Origin: Providencia vermicola
GTDB taxonomy: Bacteria; Pseudomonadota; Gammaproteobacteria; Enterobacterales; Enterobacteriaceae
Direction: 5' to 3'
NCBI RefSeq assembly: GCF_010748935.1
Contig: NZ_CP048796.1
Location: 747,001-811,000 of the forward strand
Length of the DNA: 64,000 nucleotides
The notes below the pieces were generated by a model. That model searched no databases. It worked only from the letters and a program-made list of their open reading frames with translations, and had not been told where the DNA came from. Shown here in pieces: positions 39,501 to 49,664 of this stretch (positions within the stretch are counted from its first letter, which is position 1; the number at the start of each line of letters is the position of its first letter). The translations under genes were made by a program, and so were the position numbers.

Positions 39501-40179
39501 GCGTTTGCTGGGCGACGAATGCTTGATGTTCACTCTCGGTAAGTAAATGAATGCTTTGCGCGCGAGTTTTTAACAGCTCTAAATCATGTTTAACTTGCTT
39601 ATGCTGACGGTAGATATAGCTGGATACTTGGCTATAAATCTCGGTTCCTGTGATCTCTTCTAATAAGTCAGCGCGTTCTTTTTCGCTAGCATTTAAGAAG
39701 GCGGCAAAATCACCCTGTGATAATAAGATCGATTTGGTAAAACGTTCAAAATCGAGTCCTGTCACCTGAATGATTTTTTCTCTTACCTCACTGATTTTCT
39801 CAGCAATAATTTTACCGTCATCGCTAGTTGCTAACTCCGCTTTTGGAGATTGCAGCTTACCTTCAGGTTTATTACCCGCTCGGCGTTGACTCCAAAATGC
39901 GCGATAAGCAATACCTTTTACTTCAAATTCAACCTCAGCCAAGCAGTCACCAGTATGACGTGTCATGAGTTCGTTTTGGCTGGCAGATAAAGTGCTCAAG
40001 CGAGGCGTTTGATGGTAGAGCGCCAAACAAATAGCATCCAGCAATGTTGTTTTGCCTGCCCCTGTTGGGCCAGTAATCGCAAACAGTCCCTGACTAGCAA
40101 ACGGTTCTTGGGTAAAGTCTATTTTCCATTCGCCTTTAAGGGAGTTAATATTTTTTAAACGTAAGCTCAAGATTTTCAT
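36502..40179 (-). CDS. sbcC: Nuclease SbcCD subunit C
   Basis: SMC-like ATPase of the SbcCD (Mre11-Rad50-type) nuclease that opens hairpins and processes DNA ends. Walker A is [12 protein letters not shown] near residue 38, the zinc hook is C601-P-L-C604, the signature motif [18 protein letters not shown] and Walker [12 protein letters not shown] lie near the C-terminus. At 1225 residues it is clearly longer than the 1048-residue E. coli protein; the extra length lies in the coiled-coil arms, which are extremely Gln-rich. Its start overlaps the sbcD stop by four bases. Confidence 0.95.
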   Translation of the reverse strand: MKILSLRLKNINSLKGEWKIDFTQEPFASQGLFAITGPTGAGKTTLLDAICLALYHQTPRLSTLSASQNELMTRHTGDCLAEVEFEVKGIAYRAFWSQRRAGNKPEGKLQSPKAELATSDDGKIIAEKISEVREKIIQVTGLDFERFTKSILLSQGDFAAFLNASEKERADLLEEITGTEIYSQVSSYIYRQHKQVKHDLELLKTRAQSIHLLTESEHQAFVAQQTHLASQESQLNDTRAQYQQALYWQQRRQQLAARLSQLQYEKQQAEQAYNDAQPKLKKLANNLPAESMRPLWLDLERQQQSLNELTEKQRQLLQHIEHQHQQLTPLQMQLTQAQDKDKQHQAYVQQQTLLIDSQVRPLDNEIAHLHQQIREVSEQQSQDQAEYRSKQALISDAQQQAKLANTEQQHIQHYLEQNAQDARILQQIGLWRQQGHSIDELNQRVLALKQKHQALTQEQLTLSAEQQQQVEQNTQTQQQLEQETMTYQAVEAHYLAWQNKHDVEQLNHAIEQLRTRLQHAQLLPLLLSQWQEQQKQLKQKQSQQDEITQSISQAEQQIQLTETQINHLQPHLADLTARLRLEQKIVSLEKERQQLLSGEPCPLCGSTEHPSIEQYQAIAPTQTEQRLAELTKQLEELKQTQMAQHSLKQQEIQRQAENQRSQQQLIAQEGNLHQQWVTACQQALAPQLEMTDVVVEQFIAELQQQLAIQQQLLQDFTVLERKYQQLKYQLHEKQSLNKQQQSTLALVIERIKHLHQLIDETQTELNIQQQRQHEQKQQLHIALADFDLPINESFDNRFAVLEQRGQRYEQQRQAAQEIAKKIAVNAATLQAQMAQQADLNKRLESTCQQLQQLKLTLQQKQAMRQQLLDGQPITAFVAQLQAQQDKLTQHKQQLTEQISHCEKAIASLKGSQTEIEGAITKNQPLLANAQQAFDTALSMSPFATQQEFLGALLSSDEKLQLEQLQQKLEQSRLQAQTRYTEGELTLSEHLNQKPETFTEASPEKWQQEIAKLDEEIKNLNKQQGQIFSQLEADRQQRHQQRGLLQEIADSQSRYDDWGYLTELIGSADGDKFRRYAQGLTFDCLISLANLRLDKLHGRYLLKRNHNADLELQVIDGWQADTVRDIKTLSGGESFLVSLALALALSDMVSSKTQLESLFLDEGFGTLDPETLDIALDALESLNASGKTIGVISHVEAMKERIPVQITVKKTNGFGFSELPSQFRVN

Positions 40180-41393
40180 GCGTCTCCCTCTAATTCAGCG
40201 CGTAGTGCTTCGCAGGATTGCCTAAAGAGTAATAATAGGCGTTGTTCCTTCTCTTTATCGTCCAACGCTTCCTCTGCTAAACGACGTAAAAAAACCTCTT
40301 CTACAGTGAGCTCATTTAAGGTTTCATTGGCTATCGTCACAGACTGACCTTGTTGTTTACGCGCACGGCGTAATAAAACCACCTCAACAGGTAAATCCTT
40401 GACTAAGACCTCTATACGTTGTTGGATATCCGCAAGATAGTCTTGCGATGCGACTTCAATATCTAACCAAATAGGTGGGGTGTCAGGCGTATGTTTTAAT
40501 GTCTTTAATTGCTTTTCAATGTCAGCAAGTGAGCCTTTTAATGTTTGTAGTGGCTGAAATAGAGGAATAGGGAGCTGACAAATTTGTGAGATTTGATGGC
40601 CGTCAAACTCCACCATACAGACACTTTTTTGTTGCTGAGCCTCATCAAAACTTAGAGCAATAGGAGAGCCAGAGTAACGGATATGTTGCTGTCCCCCAAT
40701 CGTTTGTGGGCGGTGAATATGCCCTAATGCGATGTAATCAGCAGGAGGAAATGCGCCGGAAGGGAATGCATCCAAGCTACCAATATAGATATCGCGCACA
40801 GAATCGGAAACTTCGGCGCCGACAACCGTTAGGTGGCCAGTGGCAATAATAGGGATATCTAATCCGAGTGATGCCCGTTGTTGTACTGCTAGTTGATAGC
40901 TATTTTGGTAATACTCGCTAATCGCGGTCTGTAGTGATAGCTGTTTTTCTTCGCTGCTTTGTCCTGCCACGCTCAATTGAATATCTCTTGGTCGTAGAAA
41001 AGGAATGGCACAAAGTAGTGCCCCAGGTTGGCCTTGTGCATTTTTTAAGGTGATCACCTGTGGATGGCTGCCAGAGGTGACAACCTGGGTATTTAAATAC
41101 GCAAGCAACGAGCTGGTTTCGTTTAAGACCGAAACGGAATCATGATTACCACTCAGTATGACTAGCTGGCAGCCAGTTTGTTGGAGTGACACAACGAATT
41201 GGTTGTAAAGTTCTCTTGCATAGCTAGGCGGGGAGCCTGTGTCAAAAATATCTCCGGCAACGATCACGGCATTCACTTGGTATTGTTTAACTTGCTCAAT
41301 CAGCCAAGTTAAAAAGTGTTGATGCTCAACAGCTCGGTTTTTGGTGAAAAAATATTGGCCAAGGTGCCAGTCGGAGGTATGAATGATACGCAT
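40176..41393 (-). CDS. sbcD: Nuclease SbcCD subunit D
   Basis: Mn-dependent nuclease subunit of 405 residues. Metallophosphoesterase ligands are visible: HTSDWHLGQ at residues 5-13, VAGDIFDTG near 46, LSGNHDS near 80, and the [10 protein letters not shown] and ALGHIHRPQ motifs. The C-terminal cap binds the SbcC coiled coil. It is first in the sbcDC operon, overlaps sbcC (ATGA) and is divergent from phoBR, as in E. coli. Confidence 0.95.
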   Translation of the reverse strand: MRIIHTSDWHLGQYFFTKNRAVEHQHFLTWLIEQVKQYQVNAVIVAGDIFDTGSPPSYARELYNQFVVSLQQTGCQLVILSGNHDSVSVLNETSSLLAYLNTQVVTSGSHPQVITLKNAQGQPGALLCAIPFLRPRDIQLSVAGQSSEEKQLSLQTAISEYYQNSYQLAVQQRASLGLDIPIIATGHLTVVGAEVSDSVRDIYIGSLDAFPSGAFPPADYIALGHIHRPQTIGGQQHIRYSGSPIALSFDEAQQQKSVCMVEFDGHQISQICQLPIPLFQPLQTLKGSLADIEKQLKTLKHTPDTPPIWLDIEVASQDYLADIQQRIEVLVKDLPVEVVLLRRARKQQGQSVTIANETLNELTVEEVFLRRLAEEALDDKEKEQRLLLLFRQSCEALRAELEGDA

Positions 41394-41635
41394 AAGGGCT
41401 GATTCCTGCTGCTTGATAGAGTTGCGATGATGAGTATACCTTATTAGAGGTCGTTAATGGCAATATCAGAACAAATAGCGAATTGAGTGGGAAGAGGTGT
41501 TAGGCATATTGCCCAGTAGATGATGATGCCGTATGAAGATAAATCCATTCACGGCATTATGTATGACAAGTTTATTTCACTAAAATGACAATTTACCACT
41601 AATATAGAAAAGAGTCGTGTCATTGGATGACAGGA

Positions 41636-41668
41636 TTCATAATTCTGTCATAAAAGTGACGCATAATG
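41636..41668 (+). promoter_or_regulatory. Pho box and promoter of phoBR
   Basis: TTCATAATTCTGTCATAAAAGTGACGCATAATG closely follows the E. coli phoB control region: 7-base CTGTCAT-like repeats spaced by 4 bases, with CATAAT (41661-41666) as -10. PhoB would bind here and activate its own operon under phosphate limitation. The remainder of the 316-base sbcD-phoB gap shows nothing else. Confidence 0.8.
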
Positions 41669-41709
41669 GTTTCACTTTTAATAATCTCTTCTTATTTACA
41701 GGATTAATC

Positions 41710-42399
41710 ATGGCAAGACGCATTCTAGTTGTTGAAGATGAAGCGCCCATCCGAGAAATGGTTTGTTTTGTACTGGAGCAGAATGGTTTTCAGTCTATTG
41801 AAGCTGATGATTATGATTCCGCGATTGCGCAGTTGGTTGACCCATTACCTGACCTAGTTCTATTGGATTGGATGATCCCAGGCGGATCCGGTATTCAAGT
41901 GATTAAGCACATGAAACGTGACAGTGATACTCGCGATGTTCCTGTGATGATGCTAACAGCAAGGGGAGAAGAAGAAGATCGCGTAAAGGGATTGGAAGTT
42001 GGTGCAGATGACTATCTAATCAAGCCTTTTTCGCCTAAAGAGTTAGTCGCGCGAGTAAAAGCCATTTTACGCCGTATTTCGCCAATGGCGACTGAAGATA
42101 TTATTGAAATGAATGGGTTAACACTCGACCCAACGTCTCACCGCGTTAGCAGTAACGATGTGCCTATTGATATGGGGCCAACGGAATATAAATTATTGCA
42201 TTTCTTTATGACTCACCCCGAACGTGTATATAGCCGTGAACAGTTACTCAATTATGTGTGGGGGGCGAATGTGTATGTTGAAGATAGAACGGTTGATGTT
42301 CATATTCGTCGTCTCAGAAAAGCATTAGAGACGGAAGGGCATGATAAAATGGTTCAAACGGTTCGTGGCACTGGCTATCGCTTTTCAGTGCGCTACTGA
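41710..42399 (+). CDS. phoB: Phosphate response regulator PhoB
   Basis: 229-residue OmpR-family response regulator activated at low phosphate. The receiver has acidic residues E9/D10, phospho-acceptor D53 (LLDWMIPG) and the conserved Lys in LIKPFSP; the winged-helix DNA-binding domain ends [14 protein letters not shown] and GTGYRFS. The ATG at 41710 follows TTTACAGGATT and gives the standard N-terminus [11 protein letters not shown]; the frame is open upstream through the Pho box. phoR follows 21 bases later. Confidence 0.97.
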   Translation: MARRILVVEDEAPIREMVCFVLEQNGFQSIEADDYDSAIAQLVDPLPDLVLLDWMIPGGSGIQVIKHMKRDSDTRDVPVMMLTARGEEEDRVKGLEVGADDYLIKPFSPKELVARVKAILRRISPMATEDIIEMNGLTLDPTSHRVSSNDVPIDMGPTEYKLLHFFMTHPERVYSREQLLNYVWGANVYVEDRTVDVHIRRLRKALETEGHDKMVQTVRGTGYRFSVRY

Positions 42400-42420
42400 G
42401 AAATAACAGGAGATTCCAGT

Positions 42421-43734
42421 TTGCTTGAACGCTTATCATGGAAGCAGCTAGTTTGGGGGCTGTTTTTATTTATCTTACCAGCCTTAATATTGTCTATTTT
42501 TATCGGCCATCTAGCATGGCTTTTAGTGATTTCATTGGCGGCGGCCTTAATTTGGCATAGCTATAACCTGATGAAGCTTTCATATTGGTTATGGCTTGAT
42601 CGCAGTATGCTTCCACCTGATGGCAAAGGGGGGTGGGAACCCATATTTTATGGCATCTACCAACTTCAACAACGAAACCGTAAACGTCGTCGTGAATTAG
42701 GCCAATTGATTAAACGCTTTCGCAGTGGGGCAGAGTCTTTACCGGATGCGGTTGTGATGATGACTCTTGAAGGTAACATTTTTTGGTGTAATCGGCATGC
42801 CCAGCACCTATTAGGTTTTCGTTGGCCGGAAGATAGCGGGCAACCTATTTTTAATTTATTGCGCTATCCTGACTTTAGTCGGTATTTCACGTTACAAAAT
42901 TATGAGCAAGCGTTAACGATAGAGTTAAACAGTGGCGCTATTGTCGAATTTCGTATCTTGCCTTATAGCGAAGACCAGCTCCTAATGGTGGCTCGTGATG
43001 TCACTGAAAAGCGTCGCTTAGAAAAATCGCGTAGAGATTTCTTTGCGAACGTTAGTCATGAGCTACGGACACCGTTGACAGTCATTCAAGGTTATCTTGA
43101 AGTATTGGAAGACCAAGAAAATACTTCTCCGGCAAATAAAAAAGCCTTGATGGTGATGCAAGAGCAAGCACATCGGATGGATAATTTAGTGAAACAATTA
43201 CTGCAATTATCTCGTATTGAAGTCGCGCCTCATATCAATTTAGATGAACAAGTGAATATTCCGGTCATTTTAAAAATGATAGAGCAGGAGGCGATAAGTT
43301 TAAGCCAAGGTCGGCAGCAATTGGTATTTTCAGTGGATGAAAAGTTACGTGTTTATGGTAATGAAGAGCAATTACGTAGTGCGGTAGCGAACCTTGTCTA
43401 TAATGCCATTATGCACACACCGGAAGGGACGACAATTCGTGTAGGTTGGCAAAAAACACATAATGGCGCGCGCTTTAGTGTGACAGATAATGGTGCAGGG
43501 ATCCCCGCAGAGCATATTCCTCGCTTAACGGAACGTTTTTATCGTGTTGATAAAGCGAGGTCTCGCCAAACTGGTGGGGGGACGGGGTTAGGTCTTGCTA
43601 TCGTTAAGCATGCTTTGCAGCATCATAACAGCCAGTTAGTGATAACCAGTCAGTTAGGCAAGGGGAGTGAATTCTCATTTACCTTACCGCCGGTGTTAAT
43701 TGTCGTAGATAAAAAGGCGAATAAAACAGCATAA
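42421..43734 (+). CDS. phoR: Phosphate sensor histidine kinase PhoR
   Basis: Inner-membrane kinase/phosphatase of PhoB, 437 residues. Two N-terminal membrane helices (about residues 10-50), a PAS domain (residues about 95-195), the H-box [14 protein letters not shown] with the phospho-acceptor His near residue 213, and the ATPase boxes [23 protein letters not shown] and [11 protein letters not shown]. Translation begins at TTG 42421, with AGGAG 8 bases upstream, giving MLERLSWKQ like the E. coli protein. Followed by a dense block of repeats. Confidence 0.96.
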   Translation: MLERLSWKQLVWGLFLFILPALILSIFIGHLAWLLVISLAAALIWHSYNLMKLSYWLWLDRSMLPPDGKGGWEPIFYGIYQLQQRNRKRRRELGQLIKRFRSGAESLPDAVVMMTLEGNIFWCNRHAQHLLGFRWPEDSGQPIFNLLRYPDFSRYFTLQNYEQALTIELNSGAIVEFRILPYSEDQLLMVARDVTEKRRLEKSRRDFFANVSHELRTPLTVIQGYLEVLEDQENTSPANKKALMVMQEQAHRMDNLVKQLLQLSRIEVAPHINLDEQVNIPVILKMIEQEAISLSQGRQQLVFSVDEKLRVYGNEEQLRSAVANLVYNAIMHTPEGTTIRVGWQKTHNGARFSVTDNGAGIPAEHIPRLTERFYRVDKARSRQTGGGTGLGLAIVKHALQHHNSQLVITSQLGKGSEFSFTLPPVLIVVDKKANKTA

Positions 43735-43744
43735 AGAGGTCATG

Positions 43745-43945
43745 ATTACCCGACTAAAAGCGGCATATAGCCGCTTGAGGTTGTTGACAAAGCGGGATAA
43801 AAGCGTAGTTTTTCCCGCTTTGTGTTATCAGCCGAAAATCAATAAATTGATTTCCTCGTTTATTTTTAAAACCTACTCGACTTGCCGCCAAACATCATAG
43901 GTTTGTCAGCCGTCTGAAGCGGCATACAGCCGCTTTTACTGTTCT
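43745..43945. repeat. Structured repeat block downstream of phoR
   Basis: Contains in order: hairpin AAGCGGCATATAGCCGCTT (43755-43774), a large hairpin ACAAAGCGGGA...TCCCGCTTTGT (about 43785-43827) that with its right flank repeats the sequence downstream of exbD, then AACCTACTCGACTTGCCGCC...TTTGTCAGCCGTCT, which repeats 46963-47020, and a second copy of the first hairpin as a terminator (AAGCGGCATACAGCCGCTTTT, about 43919-43939). It is a composite of at least two dispersed repeat families and can end the phoBR transcript. Confidence 0.7.
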
Positions 43946-44442
43946 TGTACTCTAGAAAGCCAGTCTTTATATATTAGGCGTTCTTTCGGTATATGAGGCA
44001 ATGTTTCTATATTCCATTGATTTATATTAAAAACATACTCAATTACTACAGAAATGCCTATTTTTATCTAGCAATCTCGAATTAGATATCATTAAACTCG
44101 AAGGAGAGTTGAGTGTTTATTGGTTGTTTTTTATTCAAATCATATAGCGCATATTGTTACTTTACTGACAGTAATCACTAGTTATAAAAAATACTTTAGA
44201 GTTTTATTCTTGTTTTTCGCTTTGCTCTTGCCTTTTTTCCCTATAAAAGTTTTACTTGTAGCCAGTTATTGGCGATTTTTTCTGTTTTTTGATTTTTAAT
44301 CTTGCCTGATGTGATAAAACATACAGATTGTATTGTTTATCATCTTGTTAATTAGAATTCTATACCGCCACTTATAATTCAAAGAGTTACTTATTAGTGA
44401 CTCTATATTTATTAACATTGTTACATAGATTCAACATAAAAT
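43946..44442. other. AT-rich upstream region of brnQ
   Basis: About 500 bases without a reading frame of note. No operator or riboswitch was recognised. It should contain the brnQ promoter. Confidence 0.5.
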
Positions 44443-45768
44443 ATGGCTCATCGTTTAACATCCAGAGATATTCTTGCTTTAGGTTTTATGACCTTTGCGC
44501 TTTTTGTGGGGGCTGGAAATATCATATTTCCGCCTATGGTTGGTTTACAAGCAGGTGAACAAGTTTGGACGGCTGCATTAGGGTTCCTTGTTACAGGTGT
44601 CGGTCTCCCCGTTTTAACGGTCGTGGCATTAGCCAAAGTTGGAGGGGGCATTGAGGCACTGAGTACTCCAGTAGGAAAAACAGCAGGCTTATTGCTAGCG
44701 GTTGTCGCTTACCTCTCTGTGGGACCTTTATTTGCCACACCACGTACTGCTACAGTGTCTTATAAAGTGGGTATTGCACCATTATTGGGTGGTGAATCTG
44801 ACATCTCATTATTGATTTACAGCGCAATTTACTTTGTTTTGGTTATTGGTATTTCACTGTATCCAGGCAAGTTATTAGATAGTGTTGGGCATATATTGGC
44901 ACCGGTCAAAATGCTTGCTTTGGCCATTTTAGGGGTTGCGGCAGTATTGTGGCCAGCGGGTCAACCAATACCATCAACGGATGAATATCGAGAGATGGCA
45001 TTTTCGAATGGTTTCATTAACGGTTATCTAACGATGGACACATTGGGTGCAATGGTGTTCGGTATCGTTATCGTTAATGCAGCCCGTTCACGCGGCATTG
45101 AGAATTCGTCGTTGTTGACGCGCTATACCATGTGGGCAGGTTTGATTGCGGGTCTATTGTTGACACTGGTTTATCTATCCCTATTTAAATTGGGCGAAAA
45201 TAGCGCTTCTATTATCCCAAACCCACAGGATGGTGCGGATATTTTGCATGCCTATGTTCAGTATACATTTGGTAATTACGGTAGCTTTTTCCTTGCGGTA
45301 CTGATTTTTGTTGCCTGTATGGTGACTGCTGTTGGGCTGACTTGTGCTTGCGCAGAGTTCTTTAGTCGATATGTCCCCATTTCTTATCGCACATTAGTAC
45401 TCATACTGGGGGTGTTTTCCATGGTGGTCTCTAACCTTGGTTTGAGTAAATTGATTGCCTTTTCAGTGCCTGTGCTTGTCGCGATTTATCCTCCATGTAT
45501 TGTTTTGATCTTACTCAGCTTCACATTGAAATGGTGGCGTAATCCAAGTGTGGTCATTGCTCCTACGATGTTAACCAGTTTTATTGTTGGGTTAGTGGGG
45601 GCTGCCAAAGCTTCTGAGCATTTGAAAACCTATATTCCTGATTGGATGACGGCTATCCCACTATATCAGCAAGATTTAGCGTGGCTGTTGCCCTCTGTGA
45701 TTGTGTTAGCTGTCGCGGCAGTGTGTGACCGAATGATTGAGCCAAGTAAGGCGCATAAACCTGTTTAA
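44443..45768 (+). CDS. brnQ: Branched-chain amino acid transporter BrnQ
   Basis: Inner-membrane sodium- or proton-coupled carrier for Leu, Val and Ile, 441 residues with about 12 hydrophobic segments. The N-terminal [21 protein letters not shown] block, quoted in part as [12 protein letters not shown], and [17 protein letters not shown]... near residues 88-104 are family signatures. The phoBR-brnQ order matches E. coli. The ATG has a weak ribosome site. A very stable terminator follows. Confidence 0.95.
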   Translation: MAHRLTSRDILALGFMTFALFVGAGNIIFPPMVGLQAGEQVWTAALGFLVTGVGLPVLTVVALAKVGGGIEALSTPVGKTAGLLLAVVAYLSVGPLFATPRTATVSYKVGIAPLLGGESDISLLIYSAIYFVLVIGISLYPGKLLDSVGHILAPVKMLALAILGVAAVLWPAGQPIPSTDEYREMAFSNGFINGYLTMDTLGAMVFGIVIVNAARSRGIENSSLLTRYTMWAGLIAGLLLTLVYLSLFKLGENSASIIPNPQDGADILHAYVQYTFGNYGSFFLAVLIFVACMVTAVGLTCACAEFFSRYVPISYRTLVLILGVFSMVVSNLGLSKLIAFSVPVLVAIYPPCIVLILLSFTLKWWRNPSVVIAPTMLTSFIVGLVGAAKASEHLKTYIPDWMTAIPLYQQDLAWLLPSVIVLAVAAVCDRMIEPSKAHKPV

Positions 45769-45782
45769 TGACGAAAGGATTC

Positions 45783-45818
45783 ACAGTAAAAAGGAGCCTA
45801 ATGGCTCCTTTTTACTGT
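45783..45818. terminator. Bidirectional terminator between brnQ and the next gene
   Basis: ACAGTAAAAAGGAGCC and GGCTCCTTTTTACTGT form an exact 16-base stem around TAAT. A/T tracts on both arms let it serve both convergent genes. Confidence 0.92.
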
Positions 45819-45845
45819 TAAATATAAGCTATCGGTAAAATTGAC

Positions 45846-46862
45846 TTACACGTCAGTTATTTCATCATATTCCCCATGAATACCGTATGTTGAGAACTGA
45901 AGCTGTGTTGGTTGAGGAATATTCGCTGTTGATTTTGTTGAGGCGCAAGGCGCTAGATGATTGAGCTGTTCTTGGGTGACCTCTGAAGCGCACTGCTTAA
46001 TTTCATGAAGATTGAATACCTTACCGTTTTCAAATTCTGTCATCACATGGTTGATAATGTTATTGCCAAGGGTTGTGATGATGGTATTGATCTCTTTTGT
46101 CATACTTTGTGCGTTTTCACGCTTTTGGCTTTCTGTGAGCCCTTGTGTATTAAAATCGATGGTTTTAATCGCCTTATTATATGAATTCATTGCGACATGA
46201 TATGCGGTGTAGGGAGAACTATCTTTTAAATTAATATGTTCATCGGTTAATTCAAATTTGGTTATCACCGCATCTAACACTTTACTTTTTATTTGTTCGA
46301 TTTCTACGGGTGTCAGCGTAATGGTAGTAGATTGGTGATTGGCTCTCCATTCTTCAATCGTAGCACACACTGCTGTATTGATAGTCCTAGCTATAGCGAG
46401 TGATCTTTCCAGCTGAGCATGTTGCTGACGTCCTTCTTCCATCAGGATTTGAACGATTTGGTTGTTTGATTGATATCGCGAATGAATTTTTCCTTCTTGA
46501 TGACTCTTCGGTTGTTTTAAGTGTGAGAGTATATCCATCATTCTAAGGGTTCTTTGCGGGTGTTTAAGTCTATCTAATTTATTGACACTTTTAAGTTGTG
46601 CCTTAAGTTCACGTCTAACACCTTTTATTAATTCGGAATTGCTATGCTGTTGATAATCAGTCAGTAATTTTTCTTTATTAAAATGAATAAAACGGCCATT
46701 TAATGGGAATGTATAAGATTCATTTGTATTGCTGATACTGTCAACATGGTTGGGCTGTAATCTCTGAGGGGATGAGTCTGCTGAACTTTTCGTTGAGCGA
46801 GTATTATGATTAGTGAAAACAAGGGCGGAAGGAGCCTCGTTTTTTGTAAATGTGTTGATCAT
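45846..46862 (-). CDS. Unrecognised 338-residue protein with effector-like N-terminus
   Basis: I do not recognise this protein. It has no signal peptide or membrane segment. Residues 1-50 are polar, rich in Ser, Thr and Asn and poor in hydrophobics (SSADSSPQRLQPNHVDS), like type III secretion signals. From residue 50 it is predicted mostly helical, with charged stretches (LIKGVRRELKAQLKSVNKLDRLKHPQ) quoted only in part here: RRELKAQLKSVNKLD. Two Cys lie near the C-terminus. The segment NESYTFPLNGRFIHF (about 47-62) resembles NETFSLPSKNAVIY in the protein at 51.2 kb. AAAGGAAT precedes the ATG. A repeat with a terminator lies upstream. A secreted effector is one possibility; nothing in the window encodes a secretion machine. 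Confidence 0.6.
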   Translation of the reverse strand: MINTFTKNEAPSALVFTNHNTRSTKSSADSSPQRLQPNHVDSISNTNESYTFPLNGRFIHFNKEKLLTDYQQHSNSELIKGVRRELKAQLKSVNKLDRLKHPQRTLRMMDILSHLKQPKSHQEGKIHSRYQSNNQIVQILMEEGRQQHAQLERSLAIARTINTAVCATIEEWRANHQSTTITLTPVEIEQIKSKVLDAVITKFELTDEHINLKDSSPYTAYHVAMNSYNKAIKTIDFNTQGLTESQKRENAQSMTKEINTIITTLGNNIINHVMTEFENGKVFNLHEIKQCASEVTQEQLNHLAPCASTKSTANIPQPTQLQFSTYGIHGEYDEITDV

Positions 46863-46962
46863 AATAATTCCTTTGTTAATTGTATATTATGGAATTATAT
46901 GAAACGCTGAATAAGCGTCTTTCAAAAAAAGAGACACGTTCCTCTTGGAAGATGAATCAATA

Positions 46963-47036
46963 ACCTATTCGACTTGCTGCCAAACATAATAGGTTTGGCA
47001 GCAGTCTAAAGCGGGATGGCTCCCGCTTTTTTGGAG
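46963..47036. repeat. Double-hairpin repeat between ggt and the 45.8-kb gene
   Basis: GCTGCCAAAC and GTTTGGCAGC pair exactly around 7 bases, followed by the terminator AAGCGGGA/TCCCGCTT with six T (plus-strand orientation). The first 58 bases match the block at about 43869-43925 downstream of phoR with around 85% identity by eye. In orientation it faces against the flanking minus-strand genes, so it is a repeat element or a small plus-strand RNA rather than their terminator. Confidence 0.65.
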
Positions 47037-47040
47037 AAGA

Positions 47041-48807
47041 TTAATTCACGCCAACAGCACTTCCTGCTGGACGGCGAACATCGTTGGAACCGTAAATATA
47101 GCCTTGGCGAACTTTACCTGAGACGGCTGCGTCATTACCTGAGGAGTCTGTTTTAGCGCCTTTCGCATCCGGCACAGGCACCATAATTAGCTCAGCAGCC
47201 CCCCATGGCGTTTGTTCAACCATTTTATAGCCCATTTTATCGAGTAAGGCTAAGCTATCTTTAGATACTCCTCGTTCTTCATAGTAAACCTCGTCTGGTA
47301 ACCATTGATGATGAATACGTGGTGCATTAACGGCTTCTTGAGGAGGCATGCCATGGTCGATAATGTTCAATGCAGTTTGTAATGTGATGGATATGATCCG
47401 TGAGCCGCCAGGAGAGCCTAGCACAAGGTATACATTGCCATCTTTTGTCACGATGGTTGGGCTCATTGATGACAATGGTCGTTTACCCGGAGCAATCGAA
47501 TTTCTTTCCCCTTGGACTAATCCATACAGATTTTTTTCACCGACTTTAGTCGTGAAATCATCCATTTCATCATTTAAGAAAAAGCCCGTACCCGGTGGGA
47601 TGACTACAGAACCGAAGCGACCATTAATGGTATAAGTCGTGGATACCGCATTGCCTTTATCATCGACCACAGAGTAGTGAGTGGTTTCAGGTTTTTCGTG
47701 AGGCCCGACACCCGGCTGCACTTGTGTTGATGGTGTCGCTTGACCTGGTTTGATCTCTTTGCGTAGCTCGTCAGCGTAGGCTTTACTTAACAATTTATCC
47801 GTTGGATTCTTAACGAAGGCAGGGTCGCCTAAGAAGGTATTTCTATCCATATAGGCATGGCGCATCGCTTCAGTTAGTGTATGGATATATTCTGCCGAGT
47901 TAAAACCCATTTCTTTGAGGTCATAGCCTTCTAAGATGTTGAGCGTTTGGCAGATCGTCACTCCCCCTGAGCTTGGTGGCGGTGCTGAAATGAACTTATA
48001 GCCGCGATAGGTACAGCTAACAGGGGTGGTATCGGTGATTGTATAATTAGCGAAATCTTTAGCGGTGAGTATTCCGCCGTTCTTTTTCGATGCTTCCTCA
48101 ACAATTTTCGGGATCTCTCCTTCATAAAAGGCGCTAGGGCCTTCTTTAGCAATTTTTTCGAGGGTATTTGCTAGGTCAGTTTGAACGAGCAAATCACCGG
48201 GTTGGAAAGGGCTACCATCCGGTTTTAAAAAGATACGCGCGACTTCAGGGTCCTGCTTAAATCGTTCAGTGGTTGTATCGAGAACATCGGTATCCGCCCG
48301 TGTTAAAACAAAGCCCTCTCGGGCTAATTTAATGGCGGGTGCCATCACTTGCTGGCGGCTCATTGAACCGTATTTTTCGAGCGCGTAATCAAGCCCTTTT
48401 ACTGTTCCGGGGACGCCAGATGCTAAGTAACCGTAAAGACTTGCGCCTTCTATTAAGTTGCCATTGTTATCTAAGTACATATTGGCGCTAGCCGCATCAG
48501 GGGCAGTTTCACGGAAATTGATAAAAATATCTTTACCATCAGCAAGGTGGAGAGTCATAAAACCGCCTCCACCAATATTACCGCAGCATGGGTTTACGAC
48601 CGCTTGAGCGTAACCTACAGCCACGGCAGCATCGACAGCATTCCCACCTGAATTAAGAATATCAGCGCCAATTTGAGAGGCTAAGTGCTGGGAAGATACC
48701 ACCATCCCTTTTTTGGCTTCCACTGCTGGCTCTGAGGCTGCAAACAGCTGAGGTGAGATAAGTAGCGAAAGTAATAAGGCAGAAGGGCGCCATGATGTTT
48801 TTATCAT
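47041..48807 (-). CDS. ggt: Gamma-glutamyltranspeptidase
   Basis: Periplasmic enzyme that cleaves glutathione and other gamma-glutamyl compounds, 588 residues. Signal peptide ends near FAAS (residue 23); the precursor self-cleaves before T376 in PETTHYSVVDDKGNAVS, producing large and small subunits, with T376 the nucleophile. Substrate-binding R100 (FRETAPDAA) and the SPGGSRI oxyanion loop are present. The ATG at 48807 has GGGAGA upstream; 18 further codons are open. It lies within the accessory block between brnQ and acpH. Confidence 0.95.
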   Translation of the reverse strand: MIKTSWRPSALLLSLLISPQLFAASEPAVEAKKGMVVSSQHLASQIGADILNSGGNAVDAAVAVGYAQAVVNPCCGNIGGGGFMTLHLADGKDIFINFRETAPDAASANMYLDNNGNLIEGASLYGYLASGVPGTVKGLDYALEKYGSMSRQQVMAPAIKLAREGFVLTRADTDVLDTTTERFKQDPEVARIFLKPDGSPFQPGDLLVQTDLANTLEKIAKEGPSAFYEGEIPKIVEEASKKNGGILTAKDFANYTITDTTPVSCTYRGYKFISAPPPSSGGVTICQTLNILEGYDLKEMGFNSAEYIHTLTEAMRHAYMDRNTFLGDPAFVKNPTDKLLSKAYADELRKEIKPGQATPSTQVQPGVGPHEKPETTHYSVVDDKGNAVSTTYTINGRFGSVVIPPGTGFFLNDEMDDFTTKVGEKNLYGLVQGERNSIAPGKRPLSSMSPTIVTKDGNVYLVLGSPGGSRIISITLQTALNIIDHGMPPQEAVNAPRIHHQWLPDEVYYEERGVSKDSLALLDKMGYKMVEQTPWGAAELIMVPVPDAKGAKTDSSGNDAAVSGKVRQGYIYGSNDVRRPAGSAVGVN

Positions 48808-49043
48808 TCGTATCTCCCGATAATTAAAATAGTATAGGGTTATTATGATGTTGTGTAACACAAATGACTAAATGGGTCGATTTGTTAATCAATTGTGTAT
48901 TTTATGTATAGCACAAAATAGATGAGCAGGCCGAGAGATCGGTATGAGAATATGATTAAAATGAGAGGAAATAAATTTTATTCTCGAGCCTAGAGAAGGG
49001 AAGGGTAGAGCCCTAGGCGAGAGCTCTACCGAAGTGAGTTAAC

Positions 49044-49664
49044 TTATTTTGCATTGAATAATGCGATGTGGATCCAACCATTGTTCGTCAGCACTAGTGG
49101 TGATTGCTGCGATTTTTCAGCGCGTTCTTGGGCTGATTTGATTTGTGGGTATGCGGCGATGACTTTTTCATTTTTAGCCCATGGCGCAACATCTTCAATT
49201 TTTTGTTTGAAGTTAGCGATAGAAATTTTTTGCCCGCCACGTTCAGCTGGCTCAGTAAAGTTGGTCACTTCCGTTACAACGAGTTTACCTGTACAGAAAC
49301 TCCCGCGTCCTGAAAATTCAGCCTTGGTTTCATCAAAGAATTTTTGACCTTCATTAGTCAGTGTAAATTCAACGCCCTCACCTGATTTTTCTTTGCCCCA
49401 CATATCCTTGATGACAATTTCTTTTTCTGATTTATTTAATAGCCCAGCATCAACTAAACTGTTTAATTGTTCTATTTTTGTCGCATTTGATTGTGCTAAA
49501 AACCCCGCAGGAAAGGCTCCTGTATTAATACAAATAGCCGGTTTAGTATCGAGATAATCTTGAATAGACTTTTTGAAATTACTTTCAGAAGCAGTTTGGT
49601 TATTATCGCAGCCAGCGAGGAAAGTCGCTGCAATAGCAAGAGAAGCTAACATTTTAAATTTCAT
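49044..49664 (-). CDS. Putative lipoprotein of unknown function
   Basis: 206-residue protein with a lipoprotein signal (MKFKMLASLAIAATFLAGC, lipobox LAGC, lipidated Cys 19) and Asp at +2 (CDNN), which in E. coli favours inner-membrane retention. The mature part is mixed alpha/beta with a Cys pair (PAICINTG and GSFCTGK) and ends NGWIHIALFNAK. I do not recognise a named family. Monocistronic between ggt and the peroxiredoxin gene. Confidence 0.7.
   Translation of the reverse strand: MKFKMLASLAIAATFLAGCDNNQTASESNFKKSIQDYLDTKPAICINTGAFPAGFLAQSNATKIEQLNSLVDAGLLNKSEKEIVIKDMWGKEKSGEGVEFTLTNEGQKFFDETKAEFSGRGSFCTGKLVVTEVTNFTEPAERGGQKISIANFKQKIEDVAPWAKNEKVIAAYPQIKSAQERAEKSQQSPLVLTNNGWIHIALFNAK

Noticed and set aside
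41617-41709. Longer PhoB starting at 41617
   Set aside because: That extension would translate the Pho box and promoter; the ATG at 41710 gives the standard PhoB N-terminus.
47036-47041. Plus-strand terminator at 47.0 kb as the ggt terminator
   Set aside because: The T-run lies on the wrong side for the minus-strand ggt transcript; the element is better described as a repeat.
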